DNA of 64,000 nucleotides from [Mycobacterium] stephanolepidis (GCF_002356335.1 NZ_AP018165.1:2790001-2854000); one strand, 5' to 3'; positions 19,939 to 28,394 are shown, counted from the first letter of the stretch. Notes: generated from the sequence alone by a model not told the origin. Numbers and translations are program-made.

Positions 19939-20946
19939 TCAGAACAGTGTGGGCTCCAGCGCGGGCATCAACTTGGTTGCCCTCGTTGGAGTTTCCTCGC
20001 GATGCGATGCCAGCCCGTACTTACTCACCAATGGCCCCACCCGCTCACGCAGCCACGCCCGGTACTCGGCGGGTACATATGCGCCCTTGCGGTACAGCTC
20101 CCGGTATCGACCGACAAGCTCGGGGTGCTCTTGCGATACCCATGACATGAACCAGCCACGTGTCGTCCCGCGTAAGTGCAGAGGAAACACGGTGACACCC
20201 GCGGCACCGGCATCGGCGATGCGGCCCAACAGGTCATCAAGATGCTCCACCGTGTCGGTGAGGAACGGAAGCACCGGCGCCACCATCACATGCGGTTCAA
20301 ACCCGGCCTCACGCGCCGAGGCGACCAGCGACAGCCTCGCCTGCGGTGTCGGCACGCCCGGTTCCACCTCGTGGTGCAGCGTCTCATCACCGATGGCCAG
20401 CGAAATTCCCAGACTCACCGGGACCTGCTGCGCCGCCTCGGCAAGCAGCGGCAGATCCCGGCGCAACAGGGTGCCCTTGGTGAGGATCGACACCGGAGTT
20501 CCCGAATCTACCAGCGCCGCAATGACTCCCGGCATCAGCCGATAGCGCCCCTCGGCCCGTTGATAAGGATCGGTATTGGTACCGAGTGCGACCGTCTCAC
20601 GATTCCAGGACTTGCGCCCCAGTTCCTTTCTGAGCACCGACACCACATTCGTCTTCACGATGATCTGACTGTCGAAGTCAGCACCGCTGTCGAACTCCAG
20701 ATACTCATGGGTCGGACGCGCAAAACAGTAGCGACAGGCATGCGCGCAGCCGCGAAAAGCGTTGACAGTAAACCGAAACGGCAACATCGATACCGCGGGC
20801 ACCTTGTTGAGTGCGGACTTACACAACACCTCATGAAAGGTGATGTCCTCGAACTCGGGCGTACGGACGCTGCGCACCAGGCCGATACGTTCCAAGCCGG
20901 GGAGCGCACCGTCGTCGGCCGCTAGCGTCTGACCGTCCCACCGCAT
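19939..20946 (-). CDS. SOS-regulated radical SAM protein (Rv2578c family)
   Basis: The 335-residue protein carries the radical SAM cysteine motif CxxxCxxC in RGCAHACRYCF near residue 65, then LGTNTDPYQ and TKGTLLRRDLPLL segments that match the SplB-like branch. Spore photoproduct lyase relatives repair DNA lesions, and the M. tuberculosis homolog Rv2578c is known as a member of the LexA regulon. An SOS-box palindrome lies only 9 bp upstream of the ATG at 20946, which supports DNA-damage induction here too. The longer upstream reading frame passes antisense through the VOC gene and is rejected. The substrate is unknown. Confidence 0.92.
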   Translation of the reverse strand: MRWDGQTLAADDGALPGLERIGLVRSVRTPEFEDITFHEVLCKSALNKVPAVSMLPFRFTVNAFRGCAHACRYCFARPTHEYLEFDSGADFDSQIIVKTNVVSVLRKELGRKSWNRETVALGTNTDPYQRAEGRYRLMPGVIAALVDSGTPVSILTKGTLLRRDLPLLAEAAQQVPVSLGISLAIGDETLHHEVEPGVPTPQARLSLVASAREAGFEPHVMVAPVLPFLTDTVEHLDDLLGRIADAGAAGVTVFPLHLRGTTRGWFMSWVSQEHPELVGRYRELYRKGAYVPAEYRAWLRERVGPLVSKYGLASHREETPTRATKLMPALEPTLF

Positions 20947-20954
20947 ACCCCTAT

Positions 20955-20970
20955 GCGAACATATGTTCGA
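20955..20970. promoter_or_regulatory. LexA SOS box of the radical SAM gene
   Basis: GCGAACATATGTTCGA matches the mycobacterial SOS box TCGAACNNNNGTTCGA at every fixed position except the first. Its central 14 bp form a perfect palindrome. It sits 9 bp upstream of the start codon. Confidence 0.85.
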
Positions 20971-21024
20971 TACCTCTGTCAATCCCCTCAGCCCGTGTCG
21001 GAACGCGAATCTAGGCTGGGTTTC

Positions 21025-21448
21025 ATGAAGCAGCAGTTGCACTTTGTCACCATTGCCGCAACGGATCTGGATGCGACGCGACGTTTCTATGGTGCGTTGG
21101 AGTGGACTCCACTGCTCGACGTGGAAGGCGAAATCATCTTCAGCACCCGGGCAGCTGCTGGGCTTCTTCCTGGCAGACAAGTTCAACGAGGATCTCGCCA
21201 CACCAGGTGACCATTCCCGAGTCTCCGGAATCACCCTGGCCCACAACGTCGATTCTCCCGAGGACGTGACCGCCCTCTCCGACACCTTGGCGGCCGCCGG
21301 CGGCACGGTTCTCAAGCCGCCGCAGCCCGGGAAATTCGGCGGGGTGTTCCACTCCCACATTCAGGATCCCAACGGACTGATCTGGGAAATCGCCCATAAC
21401 CCAGGCTGGCGGATAGGCCCAGACGGTGCCGTGCACCTCGGCGGCTGA
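21025..21448 (+). pseudogene. VOC/glyoxalase family gene with a frameshift
   Basis: The first 39 codons read MKQQLHFVTIAATDLDATRRFYGALEW...DVEGEIIF, a clean N-terminal VOC module. The homologous continuation APGQLLGFFLADKFNED...SHIQDPNGLIWEIAHNPGW is in another frame and runs to the stop at 21446. The switch is at about 21141, where FSTR follows EIIF instead of the expected residues. A small deletion best explains it, as several family residues seem missing. VOC proteins bind metals and act as dioxygenases, glyoxalases or drug-binding proteins. A sequencing error is possible and should be excluded before calling it dead. Confidence 0.7.
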
Positions 21449-21491
21449 ACACCCAGATGCACTTCGGGTGATGCCCTGGTTGACTAACCGC

Positions 21492-21842
21492 GTGACGGAT
21501 ACCGCAACCGAGCTCCTGTTCTCCTACGGCACCCTGCAGCAGGCCGAGGTCCAACGCACCACGTTCGGACAGGAACTGGACGGCCACGCCGATGCCATCG
21601 TGGGATTCGATCTGGACTACGTGGCCATCACCGATCCGCATGTCATCGCGACCAGCGGCAGCGACCGCCACCCCATCCTGCGCCCTTCGGCTGATTCCGC
21701 CGCGCAGGTCGCGGGCACGGTCTTCTCGATCACCGCCGAGCAGCTGGCGTCCGCCGACGAGTACGAAGTCGATGACTACCAACGTATTTCGGTGCCGTTA
21801 CGTTCAGGGGCGACGGCCTGGGTCTACATATTCGCCAGCTAA
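21492..21842 (+). CDS. Gamma-glutamylcyclotransferase-like (AIG2/GGCT fold) protein
   Basis: The protein of about 116 residues has the GGCT signature LLFSYGTLQQAEVQ near its N-terminus and a conserved acidic residue in ADEYEVDDYQRISVPLRSG that corresponds to the catalytic Glu region. Family members make 5-oxoproline from gamma-glutamyl amino acids, or open gamma-glutamylamines. The start is uncertain: GTG 21492 lies just before the domain, while an ATG at 21471 would add seven residues. It follows the broken VOC gene by about 40 bp on the same strand. Confidence 0.75.
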   Translation: MTDTATELLFSYGTLQQAEVQRTTFGQELDGHADAIVGFDLDYVAITDPHVIATSGSDRHPILRPSADSAAQVAGTVFSITAEQLASADEYEVDDYQRISVPLRSGATAWVYIFAS

Positions 21843-22191
21843 TCGAACATGATCACCTGACGGATTGCCAGGCCTTCGGCCAGTAGGTCCATCGCCTCGT
21901 TGATGTTCCCGAGTTCGATCCTGGACGAGATGAGTTTGTCTACGGGCAGTTTCCCGGCTCGCCACAGTTGGCTCGCCCATCAGCATGTCATCCATCGAGC
22001 CGTACTCACAACCGGCCGGTGTAGGCAGTGGCGGTCGAGCCACAAGGCCGGGATGCCTGCAGTAACGGTGGCGCCGATCAGGACCGGCGCACCGTGCGAC
22101 TGTCGACGCTAATGCCCAGCAACATCGCAGTGTTGATCGCCCGAGTCTTCGCGACCGATTCGACACAGCAAGGTCCGCTAGCTGTTGTACC
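21842..22191 (-). pseudogene. Remnant of a zinc-type alcohol dehydrogenase (C-terminus)
   Basis: On the minus strand the last 45 or so codons before 21842 read ELWRAGKLPVDKLISSRIEL... and then NEAMDLLAEGLAIRQVIMFD, the classic C-terminus of NAD-linked zinc alcohol dehydrogenases. Upstream of it, pieces such as GCEYGS and LLGISVDSRTV occur in other frames, so the gene is shifted and truncated. No full-length frame exists. It abuts the end of the TetR gene at 22192 and was probably its operon partner before decay. Confidence 0.65.
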
Positions 22192-22809
22192 TCAAGGCTC
22201 GTCATGATCTAGCAGCGCCTTGATACCGTCGAGCAGCGCCCGGGCGTCGGCAGTGTCGCCGGCTCGCGCGCGGGCCTGTACGCCAAGTACACCGGCGCGC
22301 AGCGCATCGGCAAGACGTTTCGGTGCCGTGGCTGGCAGTTCCTTCGCATCCGCGGCGCGCTGCAGGGCGGCCGCCAGGCCTTCGCGCAGTCGTTGCATGT
22401 GACGTTCGGTAAGGGTCTTGATGCGCGGATCTGCGCCAATCGTGTTCTGCATGGTGTTCCACACCAGGCACCCGGCGTTGCCCAACGGACTGTCGAGCTG
22501 CGCTTGGAAGTAGTCGAAAAACGCTCTGACGTCGCTTACGCCATGATGGCCGTGCTCCAGAGGAGCGAACATCTCGTCGGCCCAGGCCAGATACCGCGCC
22601 AGCGCTGCCTCGAGGATGTCGGCCTTGGTGCCGAACGTACGGTACAGCGACGAGGCGGAGAGCCCGGTCGCGGCGAGCATCTCCTCCTGGGTGGCTCCGT
22701 CGTACCCCTTGCTCCATAGCAGCAAGCACAGCGATGTCAGCGCGTGGTCACGGTCGAACTGCGGTGGGCGTCCGGGGCGTCGGACCTCGGTATCAACAGT
22801 GTTTGACAT
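22192..22809 (-). CDS. TetR/AcrR family regulator
   Basis: The 205-residue protein has a basic start (RRPGRPPQFDRDHAL), an HTH at about residues 30-55 (TQEEMLAATGLSASSLYRTFGTK) and a C-terminal domain containing NAGCLVWNTM, which resembles the TetR_C group with a conserved Cys. It is divergent from the peroxiredoxin-like operon at 22879. The 69-bp gap holds two related inverted repeats ending in ACTCAATA, so it probably represses that operon and itself. The ADH remnant lies downstream on its own strand. Confidence 0.88.
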   Translation of the reverse strand: MSNTVDTEVRRPGRPPQFDRDHALTSLCLLLWSKGYDGATQEEMLAATGLSASSLYRTFGTKADILEAALARYLAWADEMFAPLEHGHHGVSDVRAFFDYFQAQLDSPLGNAGCLVWNTMQNTIGADPRIKTLTERHMQRLREGLAAALQRAADAKELPATAPKRLADALRAGVLGVQARARAGDTADARALLDGIKALLDHDEP

Positions 22810-22815
22810 TTAGAG

Positions 22816-22866
22816 TGAGTCTACTCAATACTCGGCGACAAGGATATGGAGTAGCTTGACTCAATA
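22816..22866. promoter_or_regulatory. Two related operator-like repeats between TetR and the peroxiredoxin-like operon
   Basis: TGAGTctACTCAATA (22816-22830) and GAGTagcttgACTCAATA (22849-22866) share inverted GAGT/ACTC arms and an identical ACTCAATA tail, 36 bp apart. The second copy ends 12 bp before the GTG at 22879, close to the ribosome site. Two copies in a divergent TetR promoter region are the usual arrangement for control of both directions. Confidence 0.5.
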
Positions 22867-22878
22867 TTGGAGGACGTT

Positions 22879-23418
22879 GTGCTGAACGCCGGTGACACGA
22901 TCGGTACGCGGACATTGACGACGATAGAGGGCGTCCACATCGCGCTTCCCGCCGTTGAGGGACTCGTGCACTTGCAGTTTCGACGGTTCGCCGGTTGCCC
23001 GATCTGCAACCTGCACCTGCGCGAGGTGGCGTCCCGGCTCGATGAAATCGCCGACGCCGGGGTCACCGAGGTGGTGCTGTTCCATTCTTCTGCCGATCGG
23101 CTGCGCCGTTACCTAGATGACTTCCCGTTCGCCGTGGTGGCCGATCCGAAGCGCCGGCTTTACCAGGAATTTGGTATCCACAACTCGATACGCGGGGTCT
23201 TCAACCGAGACGTAGCGCGGGCCGTCCGACGCGGTATGGGACAGACGCTGTCGACTCGATCGATAGTCGCCAGCCTGGGACCTACGGAGAATCACTTGAG
23301 CATGCCGGCAGATTTTCTCATCGGCCCCAACGGAGAAGTGGTGAACCGCAAATACGGCGAGCACGCCGACGATCAGTGGTCGGTCGACCAGCTGCTACAG
23401 CTAGCCACGACGCGATGA
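22879..23418 (+). CDS. Peroxiredoxin-like (AhpC/TSA, thioredoxin-fold) protein
   Basis: The 179-residue protein has a thioredoxin fold with a CPIC redox motif in RRFAGCPICNLHLREVA near residue 42. A conserved PADFLIGPNGEVV strand follows near residue 145. Such proteins reduce peroxides or quinone-type electrophiles; the family is annotated peroxiredoxin-like. I chose GTG 22879 because GGAGG lies 5 nt upstream. An in-frame TTG at 22867 would include the ribosome site in the coding sequence. Its TGA overlaps the next ATG (ATGA), so it is coupled to the alpha/beta hydrolase. Confidence 0.85.
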   Translation: MLNAGDTIGTRTLTTIEGVHIALPAVEGLVHLQFRRFAGCPICNLHLREVASRLDEIADAGVTEVVLFHSSADRLRRYLDDFPFAVVADPKRRLYQEFGIHNSIRGVFNRDVARAVRRGMGQTLSTRSIVASLGPTENHLSMPADFLIGPNGEVVNRKYGEHADDQWSVDQLLQLATTR

Positions 23419-24287
23419 GCGTGACGCGGGCGAGTCGACTTCTGGAGAAATACCGTGCGTCGGGCTACACATTCTCCGCTGCTGGAATCCGCTCCTTCGC
23501 GCTCGATGAGGGGCCGCGCGACGGCGAGGCGGTGGTGTGTGTCCATGGGGTACCCGCCTCGGCCTATCTATATCGCAAAGTGGTGCCCGAGCTGGCTGCT
23601 CGGGGTTTGCGTGGCATCGCCGTTGATCTGCCCGGACTGGGCTTCGCCGATCGGCCCGTGGACGCCGATTACAGCTGGACCGGACTCGGCCGCTGGTTGA
23701 CATCTGCCATCGACGCGTTGGAGCTAGATCGGTATCACCTGGTGGTGCACGATATCGGCGGCCCGATCGGGTTCGAGGTTGCTGCGGCGGATCCACGGCG
23801 GGTCCGGTCTTTGACGGTGCTCAACGCTCCTATTGCCGTAGAGTCGTTTCATAGACCGTGGATGATGGAGCCGTTCGCACATCCACGTCTGGGCGAGGCA
23901 TGGTTGAAGTCTGCGCAGCTGCCCGGGTCGTTCGCGACGTTGATGCGGTATGCCGGTGTGACGTGGCGGGTACCGGCTGCTGAAATCGCCTGCTACGTAC
24001 CGCTATTGCTCGGCGATGACGGCGGCCGCGCTTTCCTCAAGATCATGCGGGGCTTTGAGCTGACCGCGGCCAAACAGCGCTGCTACTTGGCAGCGGTGCG
24101 CGACACGCCGTACCCGGTGCAAGTGGTGTGGGGAGCAAATGATCCGGGGCTGACCTGGCGTCGCTATGGCGTGCAAGCGCAATTGGCGACCGGGATCGAT
24201 GATGCGATTCTGTTGCCGGGCAAGCACTTTGTGCAGGAAGAATACCCCAAGCAAATCTCCGATGCCGTAGCGGGGATCGCCCGATGA
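23415..24287 (+). CDS. Alpha/beta hydrolase with Asp nucleophile (epoxide hydrolase / dehalogenase branch)
   Basis: The 290-residue protein has the oxyanion segment HGVPAS near residue 44, the nucleophile Asp113 in VVHDIGGPIGF, an acidic residue in WGANDPG and the catalytic His in GKHFVQEE. An Asp nucleophile places it with epoxide hydrolases and haloalkane dehalogenases rather than esterases. The two halide-holding residues of true dehalogenases (Asn after HG, Trp after the nucleophile) are Val and Ile here, so dehalogenase activity is doubtful. It overlaps both neighbours by 4 bp in a TetR-controlled operon with a peroxiredoxin-like gene. The substrate is unknown. Confidence 0.85.
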   Translation: MSVTRASRLLEKYRASGYTFSAAGIRSFALDEGPRDGEAVVCVHGVPASAYLYRKVVPELAARGLRGIAVDLPGLGFADRPVDADYSWTGLGRWLTSAIDALELDRYHLVVHDIGGPIGFEVAAADPRRVRSLTVLNAPIAVESFHRPWMMEPFAHPRLGEAWLKSAQLPGSFATLMRYAGVTWRVPAAEIACYVPLLLGDDGGRAFLKIMRGFELTAAKQRCYLAAVRDTPYPVQVVWGANDPGLTWRRYGVQAQLATGIDDAILLPGKHFVQEEYPKQISDAVAGIAR

Positions 24288-25172
24288 GGTCTCCGGTTGA
24301 GCGGGCCGATATCGGTTTCCGATCGGGCGACGCGCGCTGTGCTGGCTGGTTGTATCCAGCGGGCAGTGTTGAGCAGCCGGCACCATGCGTAGTGATGGGT
24401 CACGGGTTCGGCGGGGTAAAGGAGGGCCGTCTCGACGCCTACGCGAAACGCTTTCAGCGCAGCGGATTCGCCGTACTGGTATTCGACTACCGATACTTCG
24501 GTGCCAGCACTGGCGAGCCCCGTCAATTGCTAAGAGTCGGTTCCCAGCTGGAGGATTGGGCCAGCACCATCGACTACGCGAGAAGCTTCGAATACGTCGA
24601 TGACTCTCGGCTCACGGTCTGGGGCTCATCTTTCGGCGGAGGGCACGTGATCAGAGTGGCCGCACGGGACCCAAGAATCGTCGCTGTGATCGCCCAGGTT
24701 CCTCACACCAGCGGTCCTGCGTCGGCACGCGCAGCGGGAGCCGCCGCGGGCTTACGGACAGCCGCGGCAGGGGACCGTGACATGCTCGGGGCATTGTTGC
24801 GGCGGCCGCCCTATTACGTGCCCGTCGTCGCCCCCCGGCAGTTTAGGGGCGCTGACCAGCCCCGGTGCCCTCCCTGGATACCAGGCAATATATCCCGAGC
24901 AGTTCGCCTGGCGCAACGAGATCACCGCGCGCAACTTGCTGACTGCCTCCTTCTACTCACCGAGGCGGGCCGCGACGCGGGCGCAGGTCGCTACAGGCGA
25001 CCATCCCACCCCTCCAGCACCCGCCGTGCGGGCGGCCCTAAGTGCACCTCAGGGCGAGTTACTGCGCTACCCGATGGGCCACTTTGACATCTACGTAGGT
25101 GAGGCCTTCGAGCAGTCCGTGGCCGACCAGATGAGTTTCCTGGCCCGCCACGTCAGCTCGTGCGACGCGTGA
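24284..25172 (+). pseudogene. Alpha/beta hydrolase (dienelactone-hydrolase-like), frameshifted
   Basis: The first frame from ATG 24284 gives a good N-terminal half: GHGFGGVKEGRLDAYA, FDYRYFGAS and the nucleophile elbow WGSSFGGGH. After about codon 182 the frame degenerates. A second frame carries the homologous C-terminal half, with GYQAIYPEQFAWRNEITARNLL and GHFDIYVGEAFEQ, where the His of the triad lies, and ends at 25172. The switch falls at a run of six C at 24831-24836, a typical slippage site. The segment around residue 230 also looks shortened. It is coupled to the upstream hydrolase by ATGA overlap. Either a real mutation or a homopolymer read error. Confidence 0.75.
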
Positions 25173-25423
25173 GGAGTCTGCCGACCACCCCGGCACCGCA
25201 AGAGTTTCGAATCGACTACCAGCGCGAGCTACGCGCGTCGTTGTCCGCGATCTGTGGCGGCGGCGAATCTGGCAATCGGCTCGATGACGCAATCGTATTG
25301 ATGGCGGCGTGTGCCGGAGGAATGGTGCTGCCCCGCGCTGTCGTTGACCAGGGATTCTCAGCACGGATTCTTCGGGTTGCTCGCGCAGCTGCTTCGAATC
25401 TAGTTCATAACCAAGAAGATTGA
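25169..25423 (+). pseudogene. Truncated TetR-type regulator (C-terminal remnant)
   Basis: The 84-codon frame reads RELRASLSAI...RLDDAIVLMAACAGGMVLPRAVVDQGFSARILRVARAAA. The LMAACAGGMVLPRAV stretch is like the last helices of many TetR proteins (for example ALALLAALVGGLTLARAV). No HTH-coding sequence precedes it, because the broken hydrolase lies directly upstream. It ends 13 bp before dhaA and was perhaps its regulator. A small independent protein cannot be excluded. Confidence 0.5.
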
Positions 25424-25436
25424 GAAAGGCACGACC

Positions 25437-26315
25437 ATGGGACCTGTTCCGTACGGGCGTCTGCAGCACAAGCAAATCAACGGCAAAAAGATGGCCTACA
25501 TCGACGAGGGCGAGGGCGATGCCATCATCTTTCAACACGGCAACCCCACCTCCTCATATCTGTGGCGCAACGTACTGCCCCATCTTGAAGGACTCGGCCG
25601 CCTTGTCGCCTGCGACCTTATCGGGATGGGCGGCTCAGACAAGCTCCAGAACTCGGGGCCAGAGCGATACCACTACGCCGAGCACCGCGACTACCTGTTC
25701 GCATTGTGGGACGCTCTCGAGCTCGGCGACCGCGTGACGCTAGTACTGCATGACTGGGGCTCGGCGCTGGGTTTTGATTGGGCTAACCAGAACCGTGATC
25801 GCGTCGCCGGTATCGCCTACATGGAATCCATTGTCATGCCAATAGATTGGTCGGACTTCCCCGGCGCGGCACGGAGCGCATTCAAGGGATTTCGCTCATC
25901 GGAGGGGGAATCGTTGGTGCTGGACCAAAATCTTTTCGTCGAGGCAGTTCTGCCTGGTGCCATTCAGCGCACGCTCAGCGACGAAGAAATGGAACATTAC
26001 CGCCGGCCCTTCCGCAGCCGTGGCGAGGATCGTCGGCCCACCTTGTCATGGCCGCGCAACTTGCCAATCGACGGAGAACCGACCGATGTTGTGCAGGTCG
26101 TCAAGAACTACGGGAAATGGCTCACTGAAAGCGATATACCCAAACTGTTCATCAACGCTGAGCCAGGCGCCATCACACGGGGGCGCGTCAGAGACTTTGC
26201 CCGCACCTGGCCCAACCAGACCGAAATCACGGTTCCGGGAACCCATTTCATTCAAGAAGACAGCCCCGACGAAATCGGAGCGGCCCTAGCATCCTTTGTG
26301 CGCACGCTGCGATAA
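25437..26315 (+). CDS. dhaA: Haloalkane dehalogenase (LinB/DhaA family)
   Basis: The 292-residue enzyme is close to LinB and to mycobacterial Rv2579. It cleaves carbon-halogen bonds of haloalkanes to alcohol plus halide. All catalytic parts are visible: Asn36 in QHGNPTSS and Trp107 as halide holders, nucleophile Asp106 in LHDWGSALG, acid Glu130 in IAYMES, and base His270 in PGTHFIQED. The ATG has GAAAGG about 10 nt upstream. It sits at the same place in the core order (between the radical SAM gene and hisS) as in M. tuberculosis, so it is probably an old core gene now surrounded by accessory and decayed DNA. Cytoplasmic. Confidence 0.95.
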   Translation: MGPVPYGRLQHKQINGKKMAYIDEGEGDAIIFQHGNPTSSYLWRNVLPHLEGLGRLVACDLIGMGGSDKLQNSGPERYHYAEHRDYLFALWDALELGDRVTLVLHDWGSALGFDWANQNRDRVAGIAYMESIVMPIDWSDFPGAARSAFKGFRSSEGESLVLDQNLFVEAVLPGAIQRTLSDEEMEHYRRPFRSRGEDRRPTLSWPRNLPIDGEPTDVVQVVKNYGKWLTESDIPKLFINAEPGAITRGRVRDFARTWPNQTEITVPGTHFIQEDSPDEIGAALASFVRTLR

Positions 26316-26790
26316 AACGCCTCACGGTCGACGTTGCCAACCGCACTGGGAATCACGTTGATGAATAGCGCCGCGAAGTCAGATCACCAGTGAGTCAATC
26401 AATCTCGGCGGACCGCTCATTGCGGTGCACCAAATCGATCGGCACCCTCAAAGTGCAGGCAAGCAGCTGGCGCCAGCCTCTCCCAAATCGTGAACGACCC
26501 GCGGGGGTCTCTCCCACTCGAAAACCAGATCAGTTGATGGCGTACACGCACACATCGCGCCGTTATGGCTTTGCCTACCAAAATGATCCACGACATGACC
26601 GATGAATCTCGCGCCCGCCGAAACCGGACAGGAAGCTCGTCTACACAGTCAAAAACACCGGTAATGCCCACTACCGCGCCGGATGCGACTGCAGTGATGA
26701 GATCTTCGAGCGCGGTGGCTCGTGGTGCACTTCCTTTTACGGACTGCGAGCCCTTCGACGAGGGCGATATACCCCGTTGCCTTTGGCGAG
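26316..26790. other. 475-bp stretch without a recognisable gene
   Basis: Short frames exist on both strands but none shows a family motif, a ribosome site or convincing codon use. On the minus strand KATGYIALVEGLAVR near 26745-26790 could be a shifted piece of the neighbouring transketolase remnant (relatives read ATGY here). I regard it as decayed coding DNA. Confidence 0.4.
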
Positions 26791-27252
26791 TCATCGCCAC
26801 CAAACCAAAAGGGACGGAATTCGCGCGCCTTCCCGGACTCTGATGGCCCTGCCGAAGGCAATCTGCGAGACCGCCGGATAGACCTCCGGGGCACGACTGC
26901 GGCCCAACCGGTTGTACGTCGCGCCGGGGTGGTCCACAGCGGCGCGCAAGATGGCACGCAGGCGGTTCGCATCGGTGGCGTTTACGACCGCCAACTCAGT
27001 GAATGTGGGCAACACACTAAGGTCTTCCAGCGCGTGATGGCTCGTGCCGTAGAACCCCATCGACATGCCCGAGCGGTGGCCGACAACCCGCACCGGTATC
27101 CGTGGACTGGCGTAGTCGGTGCGAATCTGCTCGGCGCACAACAACGCCGAGAATGAGGCGAAGGTCGCCGCGAAGGGCAGTACTGGAAACCGGAAAAGCG
27201 GTTGGCGCCGCGACAGCTGAACCAGAGGCAGTCGTGCAGAATCTGGCTCGAA
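26791..27252 (-). pseudogene. Remnant of a transketolase-family C-terminal subunit
   Basis: The minus-strand frame contains PFAATFASFSALLCAEQIRTD, VRVVGHRSGMSMGFYGTSHHALEDL, NATDANRLRAILRAAVDHPGATY and RLGRSRAPEVYP. This is the pyrimidine-binding domain of transketolase or a two-subunit transketolase. The part before PFAATF is scrambled and the frame ends soon after RVREGA, so both ends are missing. The IS630 element lies directly upstream on this strand. It is not functional. Confidence 0.8.
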
Positions 27253-27253
27253 C

Positions 27254-28319
27254 CTAGTGGCGCGTGTTTGAAGTCTGTTGACGTTCTGCTTTTTTGAGGA
27301 TTTGATCGGTGGTTTTGGTCCAGACAAACGGATGCGCGCGAGGGTTCCAGCCGTTGATGAAGGTGCGGATTGCGGTGGTCAGATCGCGGACGCTGCCGAA
27401 GGCGCCACGGTGGATGCCTTGGCGTTCGATGAACGCCGAACCATACCTCGACTAGGTTCATCCACGATGCCGACGTCGGCGTGAAATATGTTTTGATCCT
27501 GGGGTTTTGGGCCAGCCAGTCGCGAACTTCGGTCTTTTTGTGGGCGGCGTAGTTGTCCATCACCAGATGAAGTTCCTGATCCGGATAGGCGCGTGCGAGG
27601 TGACGCAGGAAGGCGAGAAACTCCTGATGGCGGTGCCTGGGCTTGCACACTTCGGTCACTTTCCCGGTGGCGACCTCCAAGGCCGCAAACAAGGTGGTGG
27701 TGCCGTGACGGACGTAGTCGTGGGTCCGACGCTCGGGCATCCCGATCTGCATGGGCAGCATCGGCGCCCTCCGATCTAACGCCCGGATCTGCGATTTTTC
27801 ATCGATGCAGAGCACGACCGCATTCTCCGGTGGCGCCAGATACAACCCGACCACATCGGTGACCTTGGCGACCAGTTCGGGATCGGTCGAGAACTTGAAC
27901 GTCTCGACGCGCCACGGCGCCACCCCATACTCACGCCACGCCTTGGCCACCGCCGAAAAACTGATCCCCAAATGATCGGCCAACAGCCGAGAACTCCGAT
28001 GTGTCACACCTAGTGTCGCAGGTGAAGGCCGCAACGTCGCAGACACAATCTCGCCATGATCTAGCGTGCGCGAACGGCCAGAACGCGCCAGATCAACCAG
28101 CCCGACGATTCCCGATTCACCGTACCGAGCCCGCCACGAAATCACCGTCGGACGCGAAACCCCTGTCCGCGAAGCGATCTCAGTGTTCGAAACACCATCG
28201 GCGGCAAGCAACACAATCCGCGCCCGCTGCGCCAACCCCGCCATCACCGTCGAGGACCGCGTCAACGACACCAACTTCTCCCGGTCCCCATCCCACAAAC
28301 CCAACGGAGCCACTCGCAT
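27254..28319 (-). pseudogene. IS630-family DDE transposase, frameshifted near the C-terminus
   Basis: The N-terminus has paired HTH segments (GVSNTEIASRTGVSRPTVISWRARYG; GVTHRSSRLLADHLG). The DDE triad is intact in the first frame: Asp in VVLCIDEKSQI, Asp in LHLVMDNYAAHK, Glu in SWMNLVEVWFG. One extra base at about 27434 then shifts the frame. The expected tail (FIERQ, GSVRDLTTAIRTFINGWN, PFVWTKTTDQILKKA, ending TSNTRH) continues in the next frame to a TAG at 27254-27256. The junction lacks a slippery heptamer, so programmed frameshifting looks unlikely. The element is probably immobile unless another copy helps. Confidence 0.8.
27257..27273. repeat. IS630 left terminal inverted repeat
   Basis: GTGGCGCGTGTTTGAAG is the exact reverse complement of 28353-28369. 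The transposase stop codon TAG (complement of 27254-27256) overlaps the flanking TA. Confidence 0.85.
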
Positions 28320-28352
28320 ACATCATTGCCCCAAAGCAACACCGTAAAGCCA

Positions 28353-28369
28353 CTTCAAACACGCGCCAC
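28353..28369. repeat. IS630 right terminal inverted repeat
   Basis: CTTCAAACACGCGCCAC is the reverse complement of the left repeat. TA at 28370-28371 follows, then GG. Confidence 0.85.
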
Positions 28370-28394
28370 TAGGTATCACCGATACTGACCGATG

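Larger units (their letters stand above)
27257..28369 (-). mobile_element. IS630-family insertion sequence at a CTAG target
   Basis: The element is about 1.1 kb and is bounded by perfect 17-bp inverted repeats (27257-27273 and 28353-28369). TA lies directly outside each end (27255-27256 and 28370-28371). With the outer C and G this reads C-TA-[IS]-TA-G, the expected result of insertion into CTAG with TA duplication, as known for IS630. The outer base pairs also match as CC/GG, so the true end could be 2-4 bp further out. It carries one transposase gene, frameshifted after the last catalytic residue, and separates a transketolase remnant from a permease remnant. Confidence 0.85.

Noticed and set aside
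20947-21360. N-terminal extension of the radical SAM protein through the SOS box and the VOC gene
   Set aside because: An SOS box directly before 20946 and the conserved family start rule it out. The extension is only an open antisense frame.
26390-26605. Small plus-strand reading frame after dhaA
   Set aside because: No ribosome site, no family likeness and poor codon use. It lies in decayed DNA.
27431-27440. Programmed frameshift in the IS630 transposase
   Set aside because: No slippery heptamer or clear pseudoknot is seen at the junction. A simple one-base insertion explains it better.
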